Source of the DNA: Letharia columbiana
Lineage: Eukaryota > Ascomycota > Lecanoromycetes > Lecanorales > Parmeliaceae
Assembly (NCBI RefSeq): GCF_014066305.1
Contig: NW_023501094.1
Coordinates: forward strand, 124,001 to 188,000
DNA length: 64,000 bases
Direction of reading: 5' to 3'
The first letter of the stretch is position 1. Every line of letters starts with the position of its first letter. Below are positions 22,330 to 34,198 of the stretch, in pieces. The notes beneath the pieces were generated by a model. It did not search any database and was not told where the DNA came from. It saw nothing but the letters and a program-made list of their open reading frames with translations. A program made the position numbers and the translations under genes.

Positions 22330-24414
22330 ATGTCGCACCAGGCGGCAAGAGCACCTGTTGCTCCAGCTATGGGTACAACAAGCTATGGACAGGTGATCGA
22401 GTACATCCAGAGTAGGTAGCTGCAGCCAGCGATGGGTTCGCTGCCGGCGTACTAGTAACAGTTATCGTACATGTAAGCTGACATTGCCCCACAGACCGAG
22501 TTTACCTCGCATCCTATACTCATCCTCCCAACGAGCACACTCCATTCCCGTATCCAGCGACACCTGTCAAATCGCCTTCAAAGCGCTCCTCCAAATCATC
22601 ACATCAATCCACGCCAGTACCATCAGGCCCCAAAGTACATCCTCCCTTCTACTTCACAGTCGACGATGACCTACTCTATAATAAATTCCATGCCGATTTT
22701 GGACCATTACACATCGGACATCTCTACCGCTTCGCTGTCCTCCTCCACGAGATCTTGGGAGACCCAAACAATGCAGAACGAGGAGTCGTGTTCTGGAGCA
22801 AGCCAGACTCGAGGAGCAGGGCAAACGCCGCTTGTTTATTGGCTTGTTACATGATTGTCATACAGAATTGGCCACCACATCTGGCACTAGCACCCATCGC
22901 GCAAGCAGAACCACCGTTGATGCCTTTTCGAGATGCAGGGTACAGCCAAGCGGACTTCAGCATTGGAGTACAGGATGTTGTTTACGGTGTGTGGAAGGCC
23001 AAGGAAGAGGGGTTGGTGGGATTCAGAGACTTCAGGCTCGACGAGTAAGTATCTATGACCGAATTGGATGAATGAATGCTGATGAGCCTTCAGGTACGAG
23101 AGATATGAGAGGGTAGACCAAGGAGATTTCAATTGGCTCACGCCCAATTTCATTGCGCTTGCATCCCCTCAGCATCAGCCAATAGCTCCGATACTACCTG
23201 ATTCGCCATTATATGCCACCGTACCTACCAACGTCTCAGCCGTCAAGAAGTGCAGTCTCCCAGGTCCGTTTAAGAATGTCCTCTCACACTTCTCCAAGCG
23301 CAATGTCGGACTCGTCGTCCGTCTGAACTCCGAACTCTACTCGCCCACGTACTTCACTGCTCTCGGCATCAATCATTTAGACATGATCTTCGATGACGGA
23401 ACGTGCCCACCATTACATATGGTCAAGAAGTTTATCAGGCTGGCGCATGAGATGATAACTATTAAGAAGAAGGCCATCGCTGTTCATTGCAAAGCTGGAC
23501 TAGGTCGCACAGGCTGTCTGATCGGAGCATATCTCATTTACCGTTATGGCTTCACCGCCAACGAGATCATTGCCTTCATGCGGTTTATGCGACCAGGGAT
23601 GGTTGTCGGGCCCCAACAGCACTGGCTCCATCTCAACCAAGGAACGTTCCGTGAGTGGTGGTGGGAGGACCTCTTGAAAGAAAAGCTTGCTGCAGCGCTG
23701 CCCTCAACGCCTACCAAATCGATCCGCCGTAGTCATGCCAGTATTGGTCAGACTGCGACACCACCCAACCCGAGCCAGTCAGGCAAGCGATCTGCACTAG
23801 GCGAAATCACAGCCAATGAGAGCGGTCCCTCAAATGCCATGGACGAAAACCTTCCAGCCCCCACTCCAGGACAGCCAAGGAAGACCAGCAGGATGGATTC
23901 CCGTCATCATCCGTATGCAAGAGCAGCATCAGCGGCTTTCAACGACAATACCGTGGTCGAAGATCCAGGCAATCAGATCGTGGAGATGCGCAGCCACCGA
24001 CAGGACCCTGGTGAAAATGAAGAGGAGTGGGAGCTACGAGTGCTTGGCCGACGAACAAGCTCTCGTTCGCCAATGGGCAGCGAGAAGAGGCGTGCCGTCA
24101 GCTACACCACCACTACAACTACAACCTCGCGATACAGCACTGCCGGCGACGATGAAGCGCTCCAAGAGTTGACTTCAGATGTCGAGAATTGGACCCACCA
24201 CGATGAGCATGCCTCTGACAAGACTTCCAGACCGAAGACACCCGGAAGCACAAAAAGTGGCAGTGGAAGCGGAACTTTGGGTGTCGCCAAGATGCGCGGG
24301 AGCCCAGTGAGGAGAAGTGCAGAGAGCAGAGAAGTCAAGAGCGGACTCAGCGGAGTAAGGAAGACTAGCGGCAGAGTGGGAAGTGGGCTAGCAGCGAGCC
24401 GGTCACGATCATGA
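22330..24414 (+). CDS. cdc14: Tyrosine-protein phosphatase CDC14
   Basis: Dual-specificity phosphatase reversing CDK phosphorylation at mitotic exit, septation and cytokinesis. Exons 22330-22411, 22495-23044 and 23094-24414 (650 aa), both introns with consensus borders. The N-terminal domain (NRVYLASYTHPP, FYFTVDDDLLYNKFHADFGP) and the catalytic domain are complete. The active-site loop HCKAGLGRTGCL has Cys about 343. It is followed by YGFTANEIIAFMRFMRPGMV and GPQQHWL. The C-terminal 230 residues are disordered, Ser/Arg-rich, with many Ser-Pro and Thr-Pro sites, typical of the regulatory tail. Confidence 0.93.
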
Positions 24415-25014
24415 CACGCGATCAACGATACCTTTTCCTTTTCTACCATGTGTATCTCAGGTTCGACTGTACACAGCACCATGCTTCGGCGGCTCCTTGC
24501 ATGGGTCTCGCAGCCAAAGTTGGCGATATTGGCGTCTTCACCATCTTCTGCGCTGCAGAGGAGCTTTTGCTTGGCAGCCACGCTGCGCTACTCCTTCACT
24601 GGCGCTTGGCTATAGGGGCTTGTTTTTACCCTCTTGAGTACTTGTTGAATATAGTGACGAGCGATGAATGGCAACGAATTGTAGTCTCAGTAGCATGCAG
24701 GTTCCACGATACTTTGAGAGAAAAAAATCCGAATGTCTCAATTCCAATGTCGGCGAGGACCATTATTCATTTTCTAGGCCAGTTTCATCATGAATAAGAA
24801 AAATTATTTTAATTTTGAAGATTTAATAGCGAATTACCGTAATAAATTCTTTATACACATGGTTAATTTACGGGTTGCTAGCCCTTGTGCATCAAAAATA
24901 GAAAACATCAAACCTTAAATTTGTGCTTTCAACTTTAGCCGAGGTTTGGGGGAACGACACCAACTTTGGGTGTCCAACAGTGTCGCGCACTTTGTAATTG
25001 CAGAATGTTTGGCC
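24415..25014. other. Intergenic, AT-rich middle
   Basis: About 600 bases between CDC14 and gamma-tubulin. 24780-24860 is markedly AT-rich and probably the CDC14 3' end. No supported ORF. Confidence 0.5.
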
Positions 25015-26699
25015 ATGCCTAGGTACTGTGGCAGATGACCATCTCTTCATCTCCATCGCTGACGAAACCTTAGGGAGATCATAACCATCCAGGCTGGCCA
25101 ATGCGGCAACAGCAGTGAGTCGCCCCGAACCGACGCGTCGTGAATGCAGAGTCGTGTGTATCTGGAACCGCTGTTCTGATGTGGTCGCAGTCGGTAGTCA
25201 ATTCTGGCAGCAGCTATGTCTGGAACACGGAATCAGTCAAGATGGCAATCTGGAAGACTTTGCGACAGAAGGTGGTGATAGGAAGGATGTGTTTTTCTAC
25301 CAGGTTGGGGCTCCCAAAAATTGCTGCATATTGACGCCAGCTGATACGTTTCAAGAGCGATGATACGCGATACATACCCCGTGCAATCTTATTGGACTTG
25401 GAACCACGAGTGGGTCAAACCCCGCACCGGTTTCGCTTGCCAGACATGCAACGACAGGCTGACCATCTGTTTCTGTTACCGCGAAGGTGATTCACGGTAT
25501 CCAAAATGGGCCCTATAAAAACATCTACAATCCGGAGAACTTCTTCGTTGGATCGCAGGGGAGTGGTGCAGCAAACAATTGGGCTGCAGGCTACGCTGCT
25601 GGAGACACGGTGCAAGAGGAGGTGTTCGACATGATAGATCGAGAGGCCGATGGAAGCGACTCGTTAGAGGTAAGTCTGTCTGGGGACTCTTTTGAAACAT
25701 CATACAAGGGTTGACAGTAGTCAACAGGGTTTCATGCTCCTTCATTCAATTGCTGGTGGTACAGGGTCAGGTTTGGGCAGCTACATATTGGAGCGAATGA
25801 ACGACAGATTCCCTAAGAAGCTGATACAGACGTATTCGGTATTTCCGGACACACAAGGAGGCGGAGATGTGGTGGTCAATCCATACAACAGCTTGCTCGC
25901 TATGCGGCGGCTGATACAGAATGCGGACTCGGTGGTCGTGCTCGACAACGGCGCTTTGTCAAGGATAGCTGCGGACCGACTTCACGTCCAAGAGCCTTCT
26001 TTCCAGCAAACGAATCAGCTCGTCTCCACTGTCATGTCCGCCAGCACGACCACCCTTCGCTACCCGGGGTATATGCACAATGACCTTGTTGGCATTGTTG
26101 CTTCTCTCATTCCAACGCCGCGATGCCACTTCCTCATGACCTCTTACACTCCCTTCACAGGCGACAACGTAGAGCAAGCAAAGACGGTACGGAAGACCAC
26201 AGTACTGGACGTGATGCGGCGACTGTTGCAACCGAAGAATCGTATGGTCTCAACGACACCGAGCAAGACAAGTTGCTATATCAGCATACTCAACATCATT
26301 CAAGGAGAAGCAGATCCCACAGAAGTGCACAAATCACTCCTCCGGATCCGCGAACGCCAACTGGCAACATTCATACCATGGGGTCCTGCATCGATACAAG
26401 TCGCATTGACAAAGAAGTCGCCCTACCTCCAGAACACACACAGAGTCTCAGGTCTCATGTTGGCAAATCATACATCTGTGGCGACGCTCTTTAAGCGAAT
26501 CGTCGTCCAATACGACAAGATGAGGAAACGAAACGCCTATCTGGAAGGGTATAGAAGGGAGGCGCCTTTTGCTGAAGGTCTGGGCGAATTCGATGAAGCA
26601 AGAGCTGTAGTCACGGACTTGATCGGAGAGTATGAAGAGGCGGAGACGGAGAGCTACTTGGATCCGGATAAAGGCAAGGAAAAGGCAGAAGGCAGTTGA
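25015..26699 (+). CDS. Gamma-tubulin
   Basis: Nucleates microtubules at the spindle pole body. Six exons: 25015-25022, 25074-25114, 25191-25303, 25356-25409, 25487-25669 and 25728-26699 (456 aa). The first exon is only 8 nt (ATG CCT AG) and joins to give [16 protein letters not shown], the invariant start. Later blocks: [43 protein letters not shown], the GTP-binding [17 protein letters not shown], and the gamma-specific end. Introns 1 and 4 have CTGAC branch sites. A. nidulans calls this gene mipA and yeast TUB4. Confidence 0.94.
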
Positions 26700-27188
26700 G
26701 CATCGGCAAGGGATAGAGATACCCTGCGCTTGGTCAAGGCGTTTGTTCGGTGCAAGAGGTCATGAGATATGAACATCGGCACATTTGCATGGATGTAAAT
26801 TAGCAGGCTGGGATGGGACTGACCACATAATTGGCGTCGCCAATAGTAATAATTGGCAGCGTACCCTTGTTATCCGGCTTCGTCTCGGTGATCTCACTGG
26901 CCCACTGCGCCAGTCATACGGAGGTAATCGAGCAAAGGTTTTGATAGACATGGACTCATGCTTTGTAGAGCAAAGTTATTTTCTTCGGTGCTACGTCCGC
27001 TCCTTCCACGTGACTGCACAGCCACTGTGGCGGTGCCGAGTTCCGCGTGTTGAAGGCAAATGTCATAATAAAATAGATCGATCGCAATCTTCTTCCACAC
27101 TCATCCTCAACCACCACAACCACAAAATTCCTACTTTCGAGCCGTTCAAATCATATCTCAGAAGCTTCGAGACCTCAATTCATCCATC
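26700..27188. other. Intergenic, PMP3 promoter
   Basis: About 490 bases. The last 100 bases before the PMP3 start are rich in ACC/TCC, as in a leader. The short ORF 26785-27285 runs through the PMP3 start in another frame and is not supported. Confidence 0.45.
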
Positions 27189-27586
27189 ATGGCATTCACT
27201 GCAAGGTATATACCGAGCTCTCTCATCCGCGACAGCGACAATAGTCATGCCGCTTTTCCTCCGCAGCAGTTTTCCTCGCGCTTGATCTGAAAGTCCGTCC
27301 AGTCGTACATGGGTATCATGACTAACGTTACCTTGACTGTAGCGACATCTGCAAGATCATCCTCGCCATCATCCTCCCGCCCCTTGGTGTCTTCCTCGAG
27401 CGCGGTTGCAATGCCGACTTCCTCATCAACATTCTCCTGACAATACTGGGTTACATTCCGGGTATTATCCATGCCTTGTAAGTCCCTTGGCTGTCGGTCT
27501 TTCAGTGCTCGATGAACACGATCTGTCCGCGGTCTTTCTCATTCAATCGCTTACACCTGTCTAGATACATCATCCTCAAGTACTAG
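27189..27586 (+). CDS. pmp3: Plasma membrane proteolipid 3
   Basis: Two-pass hydrophobic protein of the UPF0057 family that affects membrane potential and cation tolerance. Three exons: 27189-27205, 27343-27477 and 27565-27586 (57 aa), too short and split to appear as a simple ORF. The protein reads MAFTASDICKIILAIILPPL, then GVFLERGCNADFLINILLT and LGYIPGIIHALYIILKY, matching the family over its full length. Intron 1 (137 nt) and intron 2 (87 nt) have GTATAT/GTAAGT donors and TGTAG/TCTAG acceptors. Confidence 0.95.
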
Positions 27587-28950
27587 GCTCCGGCCCTGTT
27601 CCATTCCCTTCGTGACGGCCCGGCATCTGGAGTTTCTTACCGTCATCATACCTTTACGCGTTCCCCACTACCAGCAGTCCCTCGAGAACGCTCTCGTTAC
27701 GCCCATTGGACGCTCGGCAGTTACGGAAGAGCGTTGCATTCAGGACTCGGGCTGCGTGAAGAACGACCGAGGCAATTGTCAATACAGCAGTACGCAGCCT
27801 GCACATTTTGCGCTGCTCTTTAATACTATGTTCTCCGGCATGGTCTAGCTAGTCTGACCGTCGTGTATCATAGCACTTGAATTCAAGCATCAGTCAATAT
27901 TCAAGTCCAGTTCTGTATGTGCGCATCACGAGTTTTCACAATGACCTGGGTCTGTGGCTAAAGGTGCGCCCTACTATCATCAAATCAAATGCTCGTCTAT
28001 TGTAAGAGGCACAGGTTCCGTGCAGGTTCCCCGGTTCCGTGCCCTTAGAAAATTCCTATTCTTTTCTGATCATGCTCCAAGGCATACCAGCTGTGGCGAG
28101 CCTCTTTACGATCGCACCAAGGAATTGTCGAGTTAATTGAGCATACTGCTGTCATGGTCGCTGCGGCTTGGAATAGCTTCGCCTACACAATTGACTTTAC
28201 TTTAGATGAGTGAGATTCGCAGGTTCTTGAGGCTTAGGAAGAAGCCGTTGACGGAAAGGGGATAGTATAGTCTATTTATACGCGCCCACGTCGGCGTTTC
28301 GCTGATGAGGGGCACTCGGCACACTTGTGTGCAGGCAAGCAGGCAGGCAGAGGCAGGCACTCTCAACCATTCATTTTCCCACATTTTCTTACTCCAGAAC
28401 ATGTCACAGAGTCGTCTTCTGTTGGACGACATTAACTCCCTTGATCTAAGCGCTTACCTTCAGATCTATCAATGGGTACTCGTCTACTATCCTTAACTAG
28501 CTTCCCCTTGATGACCTGCCCATTGAATGCTGCCCCTCTCCTATGGTCAAGACAACAAAAAGATAGATAGATCATGGGCGCCTGCCTCTGCAGTTCTCAT
28601 GTTTCGTTGTTTCTCCTTCTTCATTTCTTTCTTGTCATTTTCATCTTCTCTCCATTTCATTGACATTTCCTGCCAAACGTTCATTCTGCGTCATTTTGCA
28701 TTGCATAGGAGCTGGCTTCATGTCTTGGTGGGGTTCCGCAGTTTTTCCAGGTCAGTTATTTTTCCCCCTAAGCTTTATGTATAGACGCTACACAGCCATG
28801 ATCTGTCACGCACTCTGCCATTCCCACATATGCACGTCGGACTCCTCAAGCCTCTTGCACTTCGTCACCACCCTTGCTTCTTTACTTCATCTACCACCCT
28901 GCCGATCCCCTACGTCTTTCAGTATCATCCCTCCTCGGTAGCTAATATGA
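27587..28950. other. Intergenic, 1.36 kb
   Basis: Contains only short unsupported ORFs, including MSQSRLLLDDINSLDLSAYL from 28401, which might be a first exon but has no traceable second exon. GCAGGCAAG-like repeats occur at 28330-28360. The end is C/T-rich leader of the CFEM gene. Confidence 0.4.
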
Positions 28951-31080
28951 ATGCAGTTCTTTCACGGCATATCTATGGCCTTTTTCCTAGCCTCCTTTCT
29001 TCATTTTCTTCTCATACCATGGACACTGGCTGGCCCAGCCTCTATGGGATCTTTGACACCAACTCTTGCCCAAGTAATACCTCCCTGCGCCCAAGAGTGC
29101 CTCGTGTCATTCATTACCAGCAACTTCCCTTCTTCGTCCTGTGGGACACCTCCAGACTCCGACTGTTTATGTATTAGCAGTAGCGCATCCGGCTTGACCA
29201 TTGGTGAAGGCGGGCTTGAGTGCCTGTACTCCGAATGCCCGGACTATGATTTTGACAATTCGATTGCCCTCCAGGTCTACGAGGTTTGCGCGACCGTTCA
29301 AGGAGCCAAACCAAACACACATTCTACACTTACCGCAACTTCAACGACCATCGTATCTGCGACTGGCGGGGTCAGAGCGACTCCAACGAACAGCAACAAT
29401 TTTTCTTACAATTCTGACTCGGGGTCTGTTTTTCCTGGTGCATCAAGCGCGGCGTTGGGGACCAATACAATAATTGCTACAGCGACAGGATCACCTTCAC
29501 CTTTTCCTAAGTCCACATCTTCTTTAGACTATGCTCGAACAACAAAGGTTGCGACTGGTGGCGTTGGACTAAATGTTACCCCTACTACAACATCAACCTC
29601 TTCTACAAGGTCAGTTGCAGCCGCAACTTCATCTTCGGCCGTAGCGGCAGCGGCAAAGCCTATCCTTACAAAGCCCCAGATCGCAGGCGTTACGGTTGCT
29701 GGTGTTGGTGCCGCTGCCATTGCATTTGGCCTTTGTTTCCTTGTTTTTTGCCTTCGGAGAAAGCATCGTAACCGGCACAGTGGTTGGTCTTTTGGTGGTG
29801 ACAAGATCATAGACAGTCAGGAGACTACGCCTGACATGGCTGCCATTGGTGGTGGAGAGTTTGAAAATCATCCTCAGCCTAGCAGTCCCCCTGCAGTTGT
29901 AGCTGCACCTCCACCCCGCAGAGAGCTGAGAATAGTTACTCCCGCCAGCTCTAGCGACGATGGTTGGAATCGATATCAGAGGAGTATGGATCCGGAGGAG
30001 GAGATCGCACTTGCTGTACATCCGCCTCCCTCAAAATCATCGAACCATTCCCCCATCGACCCGGTTACCCCAGCAAGCCACCGAACATCCTCACAACTAC
30101 TCCCCGATAAACCAATCTACAGCTTGTTTCCTCCACCTCTGCGTGTAACTCCACGAAACAGCTCGGCACCTGCAGGCCTCAGACCATCCGGGCCTACCGC
30201 TCCACGACAAGCCAATCCGCCCTACGGGAAATACAGCCCTCGATTTCCCAGCAACATGGACACAAGCCAAGCCCACCTCCAACCTGGATCTAGCCGGCAA
30301 AGAAGTCTGTCGGATCCATTCTATGATGATTTCAATCGCTCACCACCGCCGAATATATATCCGTATGTGCAAGCGTCTCGACCACGGTCTCCAGGCTCAT
30401 CTCGCCCAGTCCCCAGAAATTTCCCAGGAGCGTGGACTACACCAATTGACATTGTCCGTAAACCAGTTCCAGCACATCAATCACCGAGTGCCAGAGGACT
30501 GCGACCGGCGCCATCAAGGACACAGCAACCGAGTCTCCCAAAGCCTTATCCTCCGCCGCCACCAATCGAACAGCACTACCTGGCAGCGATCGAACGCTCC
30601 CACAGCCGCAAGGATCCCCGAAGAAAGCAAAGTAACTCCAGCAGCAAACTCACACGTTTCTCCAACGGGTCAGAGACCAGCTTCGAAGACGCAGACGAAG
30701 ATGAAGCCCCAGCTGCCCGCAAATTTCTCTCGCCCGTTGCTGAGTCTCCAGCTCTGAGATCCCCTCATCGCAGCGGAGTCACCTACCCCTCAATTCCAAT
30801 ATCAGCTGCCGAGAGCCCAACTCGAACAGCACAAAAGAGAGCTCCAGCTAGACCTGAGCTGCCCACTCGAACTGATTCCCTTCTCTCGAAGAGACTAGGT
30901 CCGCAGAAAGCCAGAGAAATTGCAGGCAGGTTGCAGGGGACGCACCCAGGGGTTGATGAGGATGTCAGGGATACGGCCAAATGGAAGATCCTCGTTAGTC
31001 CTGGACTCAATCATCTTGAGAGCTCTGGATCGCCACGGTCGGCTAGGGGTAATGGAAGGACACCGCCGATGAATATGTAG
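28951..31080 (+). CDS. CFEM-domain single-pass membrane protein
   Basis: Single exon, 709 aa. A signal peptide (residues about 1-27) precedes a CFEM domain with eight Cys: PPCAQECL, SSCG, DCLC, ECLYSEC and EVC. A Ser/Thr-rich stalk follows, then one membrane segment (about 245-267, VTVAGVGAAAIAFGLCFLVF) and a basic stop-transfer RRKHRNRH. The cytoplasmic tail of about 430 residues is Pro/Ser/Arg-rich and disordered. CFEM domains bind heme iron or act in host sensing in some fungi. This one-span layout with a long tail suggests a surface sensor or wall-linked protein, an inference only. A second Met (28975) is an alternative start within the signal peptide. Confidence 0.82.
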   Translation: MQFFHGISMAFFLASFLHFLLIPWTLAGPASMGSLTPTLAQVIPPCAQECLVSFITSNFPSSSCGTPPDSDCLCISSSASGLTIGEGGLECLYSECPDYDFDNSIALQVYEVCATVQGAKPNTHSTLTATSTTIVSATGGVRATPTNSNNFSYNSDSGSVFPGASSAALGTNTIIATATGSPSPFPKSTSSLDYARTTKVATGGVGLNVTPTTTSTSSTRSVAAATSSSAVAAAAKPILTKPQIAGVTVAGVGAAAIAFGLCFLVFCLRRKHRNRHSGWSFGGDKIIDSQETTPDMAAIGGGEFENHPQPSSPPAVVAAPPPRRELRIVTPASSSDDGWNRYQRSMDPEEEIALAVHPPPSKSSNHSPIDPVTPASHRTSSQLLPDKPIYSLFPPPLRVTPRNSSAPAGLRPSGPTAPRQANPPYGKYSPRFPSNMDTSQAHLQPGSSRQRSLSDPFYDDFNRSPPPNIYPYVQASRPRSPGSSRPVPRNFPGAWTTPIDIVRKPVPAHQSPSARGLRPAPSRTQQPSLPKPYPPPPPIEQHYLAAIERSHSRKDPRRKQSNSSSKLTRFSNGSETSFEDADEDEAPAARKFLSPVAESPALRSPHRSGVTYPSIPISAAESPTRTAQKRAPARPELPTRTDSLLSKRLGPQKAREIAGRLQGTHPGVDEDVRDTAKWKILVSPGLNHLESSGSPRSARGNGRTPPMNM

Positions 31081-31802
31081 CCTTGAGATGGAATGAGATG
31101 TAATGACTGCACGAGTATGATTATTGTCTACATACTGCATGGTAGGACGGGTTTCGGTTCGGTCACCAGTGTCTCGAATCACCTGATCAATGATAGTACT
31201 GGGCATAGCGGGTATGAGTCTCCTTCGCGTTGTCGTTTTCACTTCTTATGGCACATTATTGCTCGCTCTTTCTTTTCTATTGTCTTGGACTTATACCATG
31301 TACGATACTAGCCATCTTTTGTTGTGACAGCGTTTTAGTTGTCTAGAGTCATAGCTCAGTCGAACATCAAACGTCGAATTTTTGATTGCTACTTCATACA
31401 TAGCGACGTGATGGCCTCATTCCGAATCTCCAAGATTTTTTTTCATTTATGTGCTAGACCAAATGATGGGCGGAGCTGCTAGGACGTCTTCGAACCGATT
31501 ATGAGAATCTGTCGGAAGGGGTTTTGGAAGACCTGGAGAGTGTCATTGGGGGAATGGTCCAATGGAGATAGAGATTGGGCTCGGGATTGCATGCACATCT
31601 TCGAATGCCTCTGAGTGACCGGACATCTGTTTTCATAGCATTACAAAGTAGATGGTTTACTATACCGTCTTTGGATCAATTAGAGTAAAGCCAAGTTGAT
31701 TTGATGACGGTTACAAACGGCTCGATACTACTCATCCTTTCCGCAACCCTTGTGCTATTCCACCTCTTACTTGAACTCAGTCTCTTCAACCCACTCACGA
31801 TA
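31081..31802. other. Intergenic, no gene recognised
   Basis: About 720 bases. The last 100 bases before 31803 are C/T-rich and translate into a hydrophobic stretch in frame with the DUF427 ORF, which I read as leader rather than protein. Confidence 0.45.
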
Positions 31803-32336
31803 ATGCCTCCAAAGCCCAAACTCAACGTGCACAACTTCCCCCGACCACCCCTCCTCGAAAAGACACCCCGCCACCTCCAGGTCAAATGGCGGGACCAGAC
31901 AATCGCTGATACCAAAGACGCGTACTGGGTCCTTGAAACGACACATCCTCCTAGTACACCTTCCGAGTCGACAACTGCGCAAGGTCCCGATTACTGATCT
32001 CTCTCAGCCTACTATCTCCCCGTGACGGCCTTCACCCTGCCCCTCCACCCCTCCCCCCACACCTCCTTCTGCGAATGGAAAGGGCGCGCTACGTACTGGA
32101 ACCTCCAATCCCCCGACGGCGACAAAGAGGTCGTCAGAAACAGAGCCTGGAGTTATGAATCCCCTACGAAGGGGTTCGAGGCGATCAAGGGGTATGTTTC
32201 GTTGTATGCCGAGCCCTGGGATTGCTATGTGGATGGGGAGAAAGTGGAGCCGCAGCCGGGGGACTTCTACGGGGGTTGGGTCACGGGTGATATCGAGGGG
32301 AGGGTGAAGGGGGGCCCGGGAACGTGGGGTTGGTGA
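31803..32336 (+). CDS. DUF427 domain protein
   Basis: Small protein of unknown function. Exons 31803-31953 and 32008-32336 (159 aa), joined at HPPTYYLPV by a 54-nt intron ending CTCTCAG. Features of the family: FCEWKGRATYWNL, then RNRAWSYESP, FEAIKGYVSLYAEPWDCYVD and YGGWVTGDIEGRVKGGPGTW near the end. An in-frame ATG at 31704 would add a 33-residue hydrophobic leader, which I consider 5' UTR. Function is unknown in fungi; some bacterial relatives sit near redox enzymes. Confidence 0.82.
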
Positions 32337-32989
32337 AGGGCTTGGGGTTGGGGTCTGGGTATTCTATTGTGGGTTATCGTAACCTTCATGAGTGTTCGGG
32401 AACTAATGCTGCGGACAGCGTGGTAGGGGGGATAGGGTTTTCAATTGCGAACCGGGGCCCTGAGCAAATGGTTCGTTATCTTGTCCTTGCCAGTTTCTCT
32501 TGCTAAGTCATCCTCTCCTTGCAGCCTTCGAACTCGAACAAGACATTCCACATTTTTCTTTCATGCTCTTGGTGGTGGTTTTTGGCTCTTTGCCTCCTAA
32601 TTAAATAGCGACCACCATCCCTTCAGCACTACCCTTCGCATGCCTGTCTTCTGGAGTTGCGGCAATTTGGATTCTCTCTGGTGTATCTCCTATGATGCTT
32701 GACACAATTGAGACACAGCCCTTTGATTTATTCAGTAGCCTCTTCCACAGCTTGCTCGGTGAGCTGCTTGATGTCAATGTTGGGACTGCTGCAATGTTTA
32801 CCGTAGGAGCCCTGCGTGACGTCCCCGTCCCAGTACTCCTGGAATTTCGACAGCCCAGCTGATAAGGCGATAATGCTTGTCTTGTGACACTTTTGGGACA
32901 ATTGGCCAAAGGCCAGACTTGCTGAGCTGCGCGATGTCATATCCTGTTTTGGTGAGATGGTCGCAAGCCCGATAAGGTATGTCTCCGAT

Positions 32990-33767
32990 TGTGGTTCTTT
33001 ACGGCAACACACTCATGCTCGAGCAGAGGAGCCATGATGTCCCGGCAAGTCTTGTGAAGCTCAACCAGAATGGCTTCGAGATCTTTTTTTAATGCGGTCT
33101 AAACGCCGCGTGGTTAATCGATAATTGCAAGTGATGTCGTCGAACGCAAAGCTGGGAATAAGACACCTACCAAGGAGTCTGGCAGGGAGCATGGTAGTCT
33201 GGTTCGTTCTGAAAAGCTGTACGATCCTCCGTTGTATTGAACAGCATAAGGTTCTCTCGAACTGCGCCAAAGATACTCTTCGTTGTGCCTAAAGCTTACG
33301 AGATCCAGACCATTTCTGCATGACTTTCAATGCCGTGTGAGGAGCCAGGCCATTTCTGCAACCACGCATGACTCCATTGGTTGAGTGCGCCAACTAGATC
33401 ATATTTGTCGCAGAGACAGGCTAACTCTCTCAAGAGTGAGAAGTTAATATCAGCGGTGAGGTCCTGTTTAAAATGAAGAAGAGCCTTGCACAGTCAGATC
33501 ATGGCTTCTGAGTTGTCGTTGGGAAGGGAGATTGACGGAGTATCCGGTGAAGTCGCGTTTACGAGAGCTTGGCCCTCGGCCAAATTTGGGACTCAGCATT
33601 CCTGCAAACACGGGTGAAGCCAGGCTCAGCACTTTGGAAGATACTCGAATCGACGACTGGGTCGGTCTTCCATCTTCATCTGTTTCGAGTATCAACAACA
33701 GGTCGCCGGCCAGATCAGCATCGTCAAGTGGAAACAAATCCGATGGCGTTCCTGCGGAATGGTCCAT
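32990..33767 (-). pseudogene. BTB/POZ-domain pseudogene
   Basis: From ATG 33767 the minus strand encodes ADLAGDLLLILETDEDGR and IRVSSKVLSLASPVFAGMLS, matching the intact BTB gene at 34199. After about residue 65 the homology changes frame (TPSISLPNDNSEAMI), meets an in-frame TGA, then continues LLRELACLCDKYDLVGALNQ to a TAA at 33296. A further stretch near 33000-33090 (LEAILVELHKTCRDIM) may be the remnant of the C-terminal exon. One frameshift plus one nonsense codon in 470 bases shows the copy is dead. The pseudogene and the intact copy are transcribed away from each other over about 430 bases. Confidence 0.65.
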
Positions 33768-34198
33768 GGTGATGGGTGATGGGCGATGGTGAGAAGTTTC
33801 CGTTTCCAGAGGCACGGTGGAGTGAATTTTTTGAGTAAGGTGATTGTGTTTGGTGGCTATCCGACTTACCACTGTGCATGCTTAGGGAAGACATCCTTGC
33901 CGGGTTTCAATAGACTGGAACGGTCACATGGTTAGATACTCAAGAGTGTTGAGAATTCCTCCATCGGTTTGTTGGATCCGAGAGAAGGAAAGAGAAGGAG
34001 GAAGAAGGGTGAATGCAACACAACCGACTTACTCCATCTTCGCCATCAACACAGTCGTGACCCATTGCTCTCGCATTCGCCAAGATCTCTGCTTTGTGAC
34101 ACATGTTTCCGGTGAAGTCAACCTTATAAATATACCAGACAGACATCCTCTCCTCCTTTCCCGCAAACCCATCTGTCATCTCCTCGATATCCACAATC

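Noticed and set aside
31704..31802. Hydrophobic N-terminal extension in frame with the DUF427 protein
   Set aside because: It is the translation of a C/T-rich leader. The family start fits MPPKPKLN at 31803.
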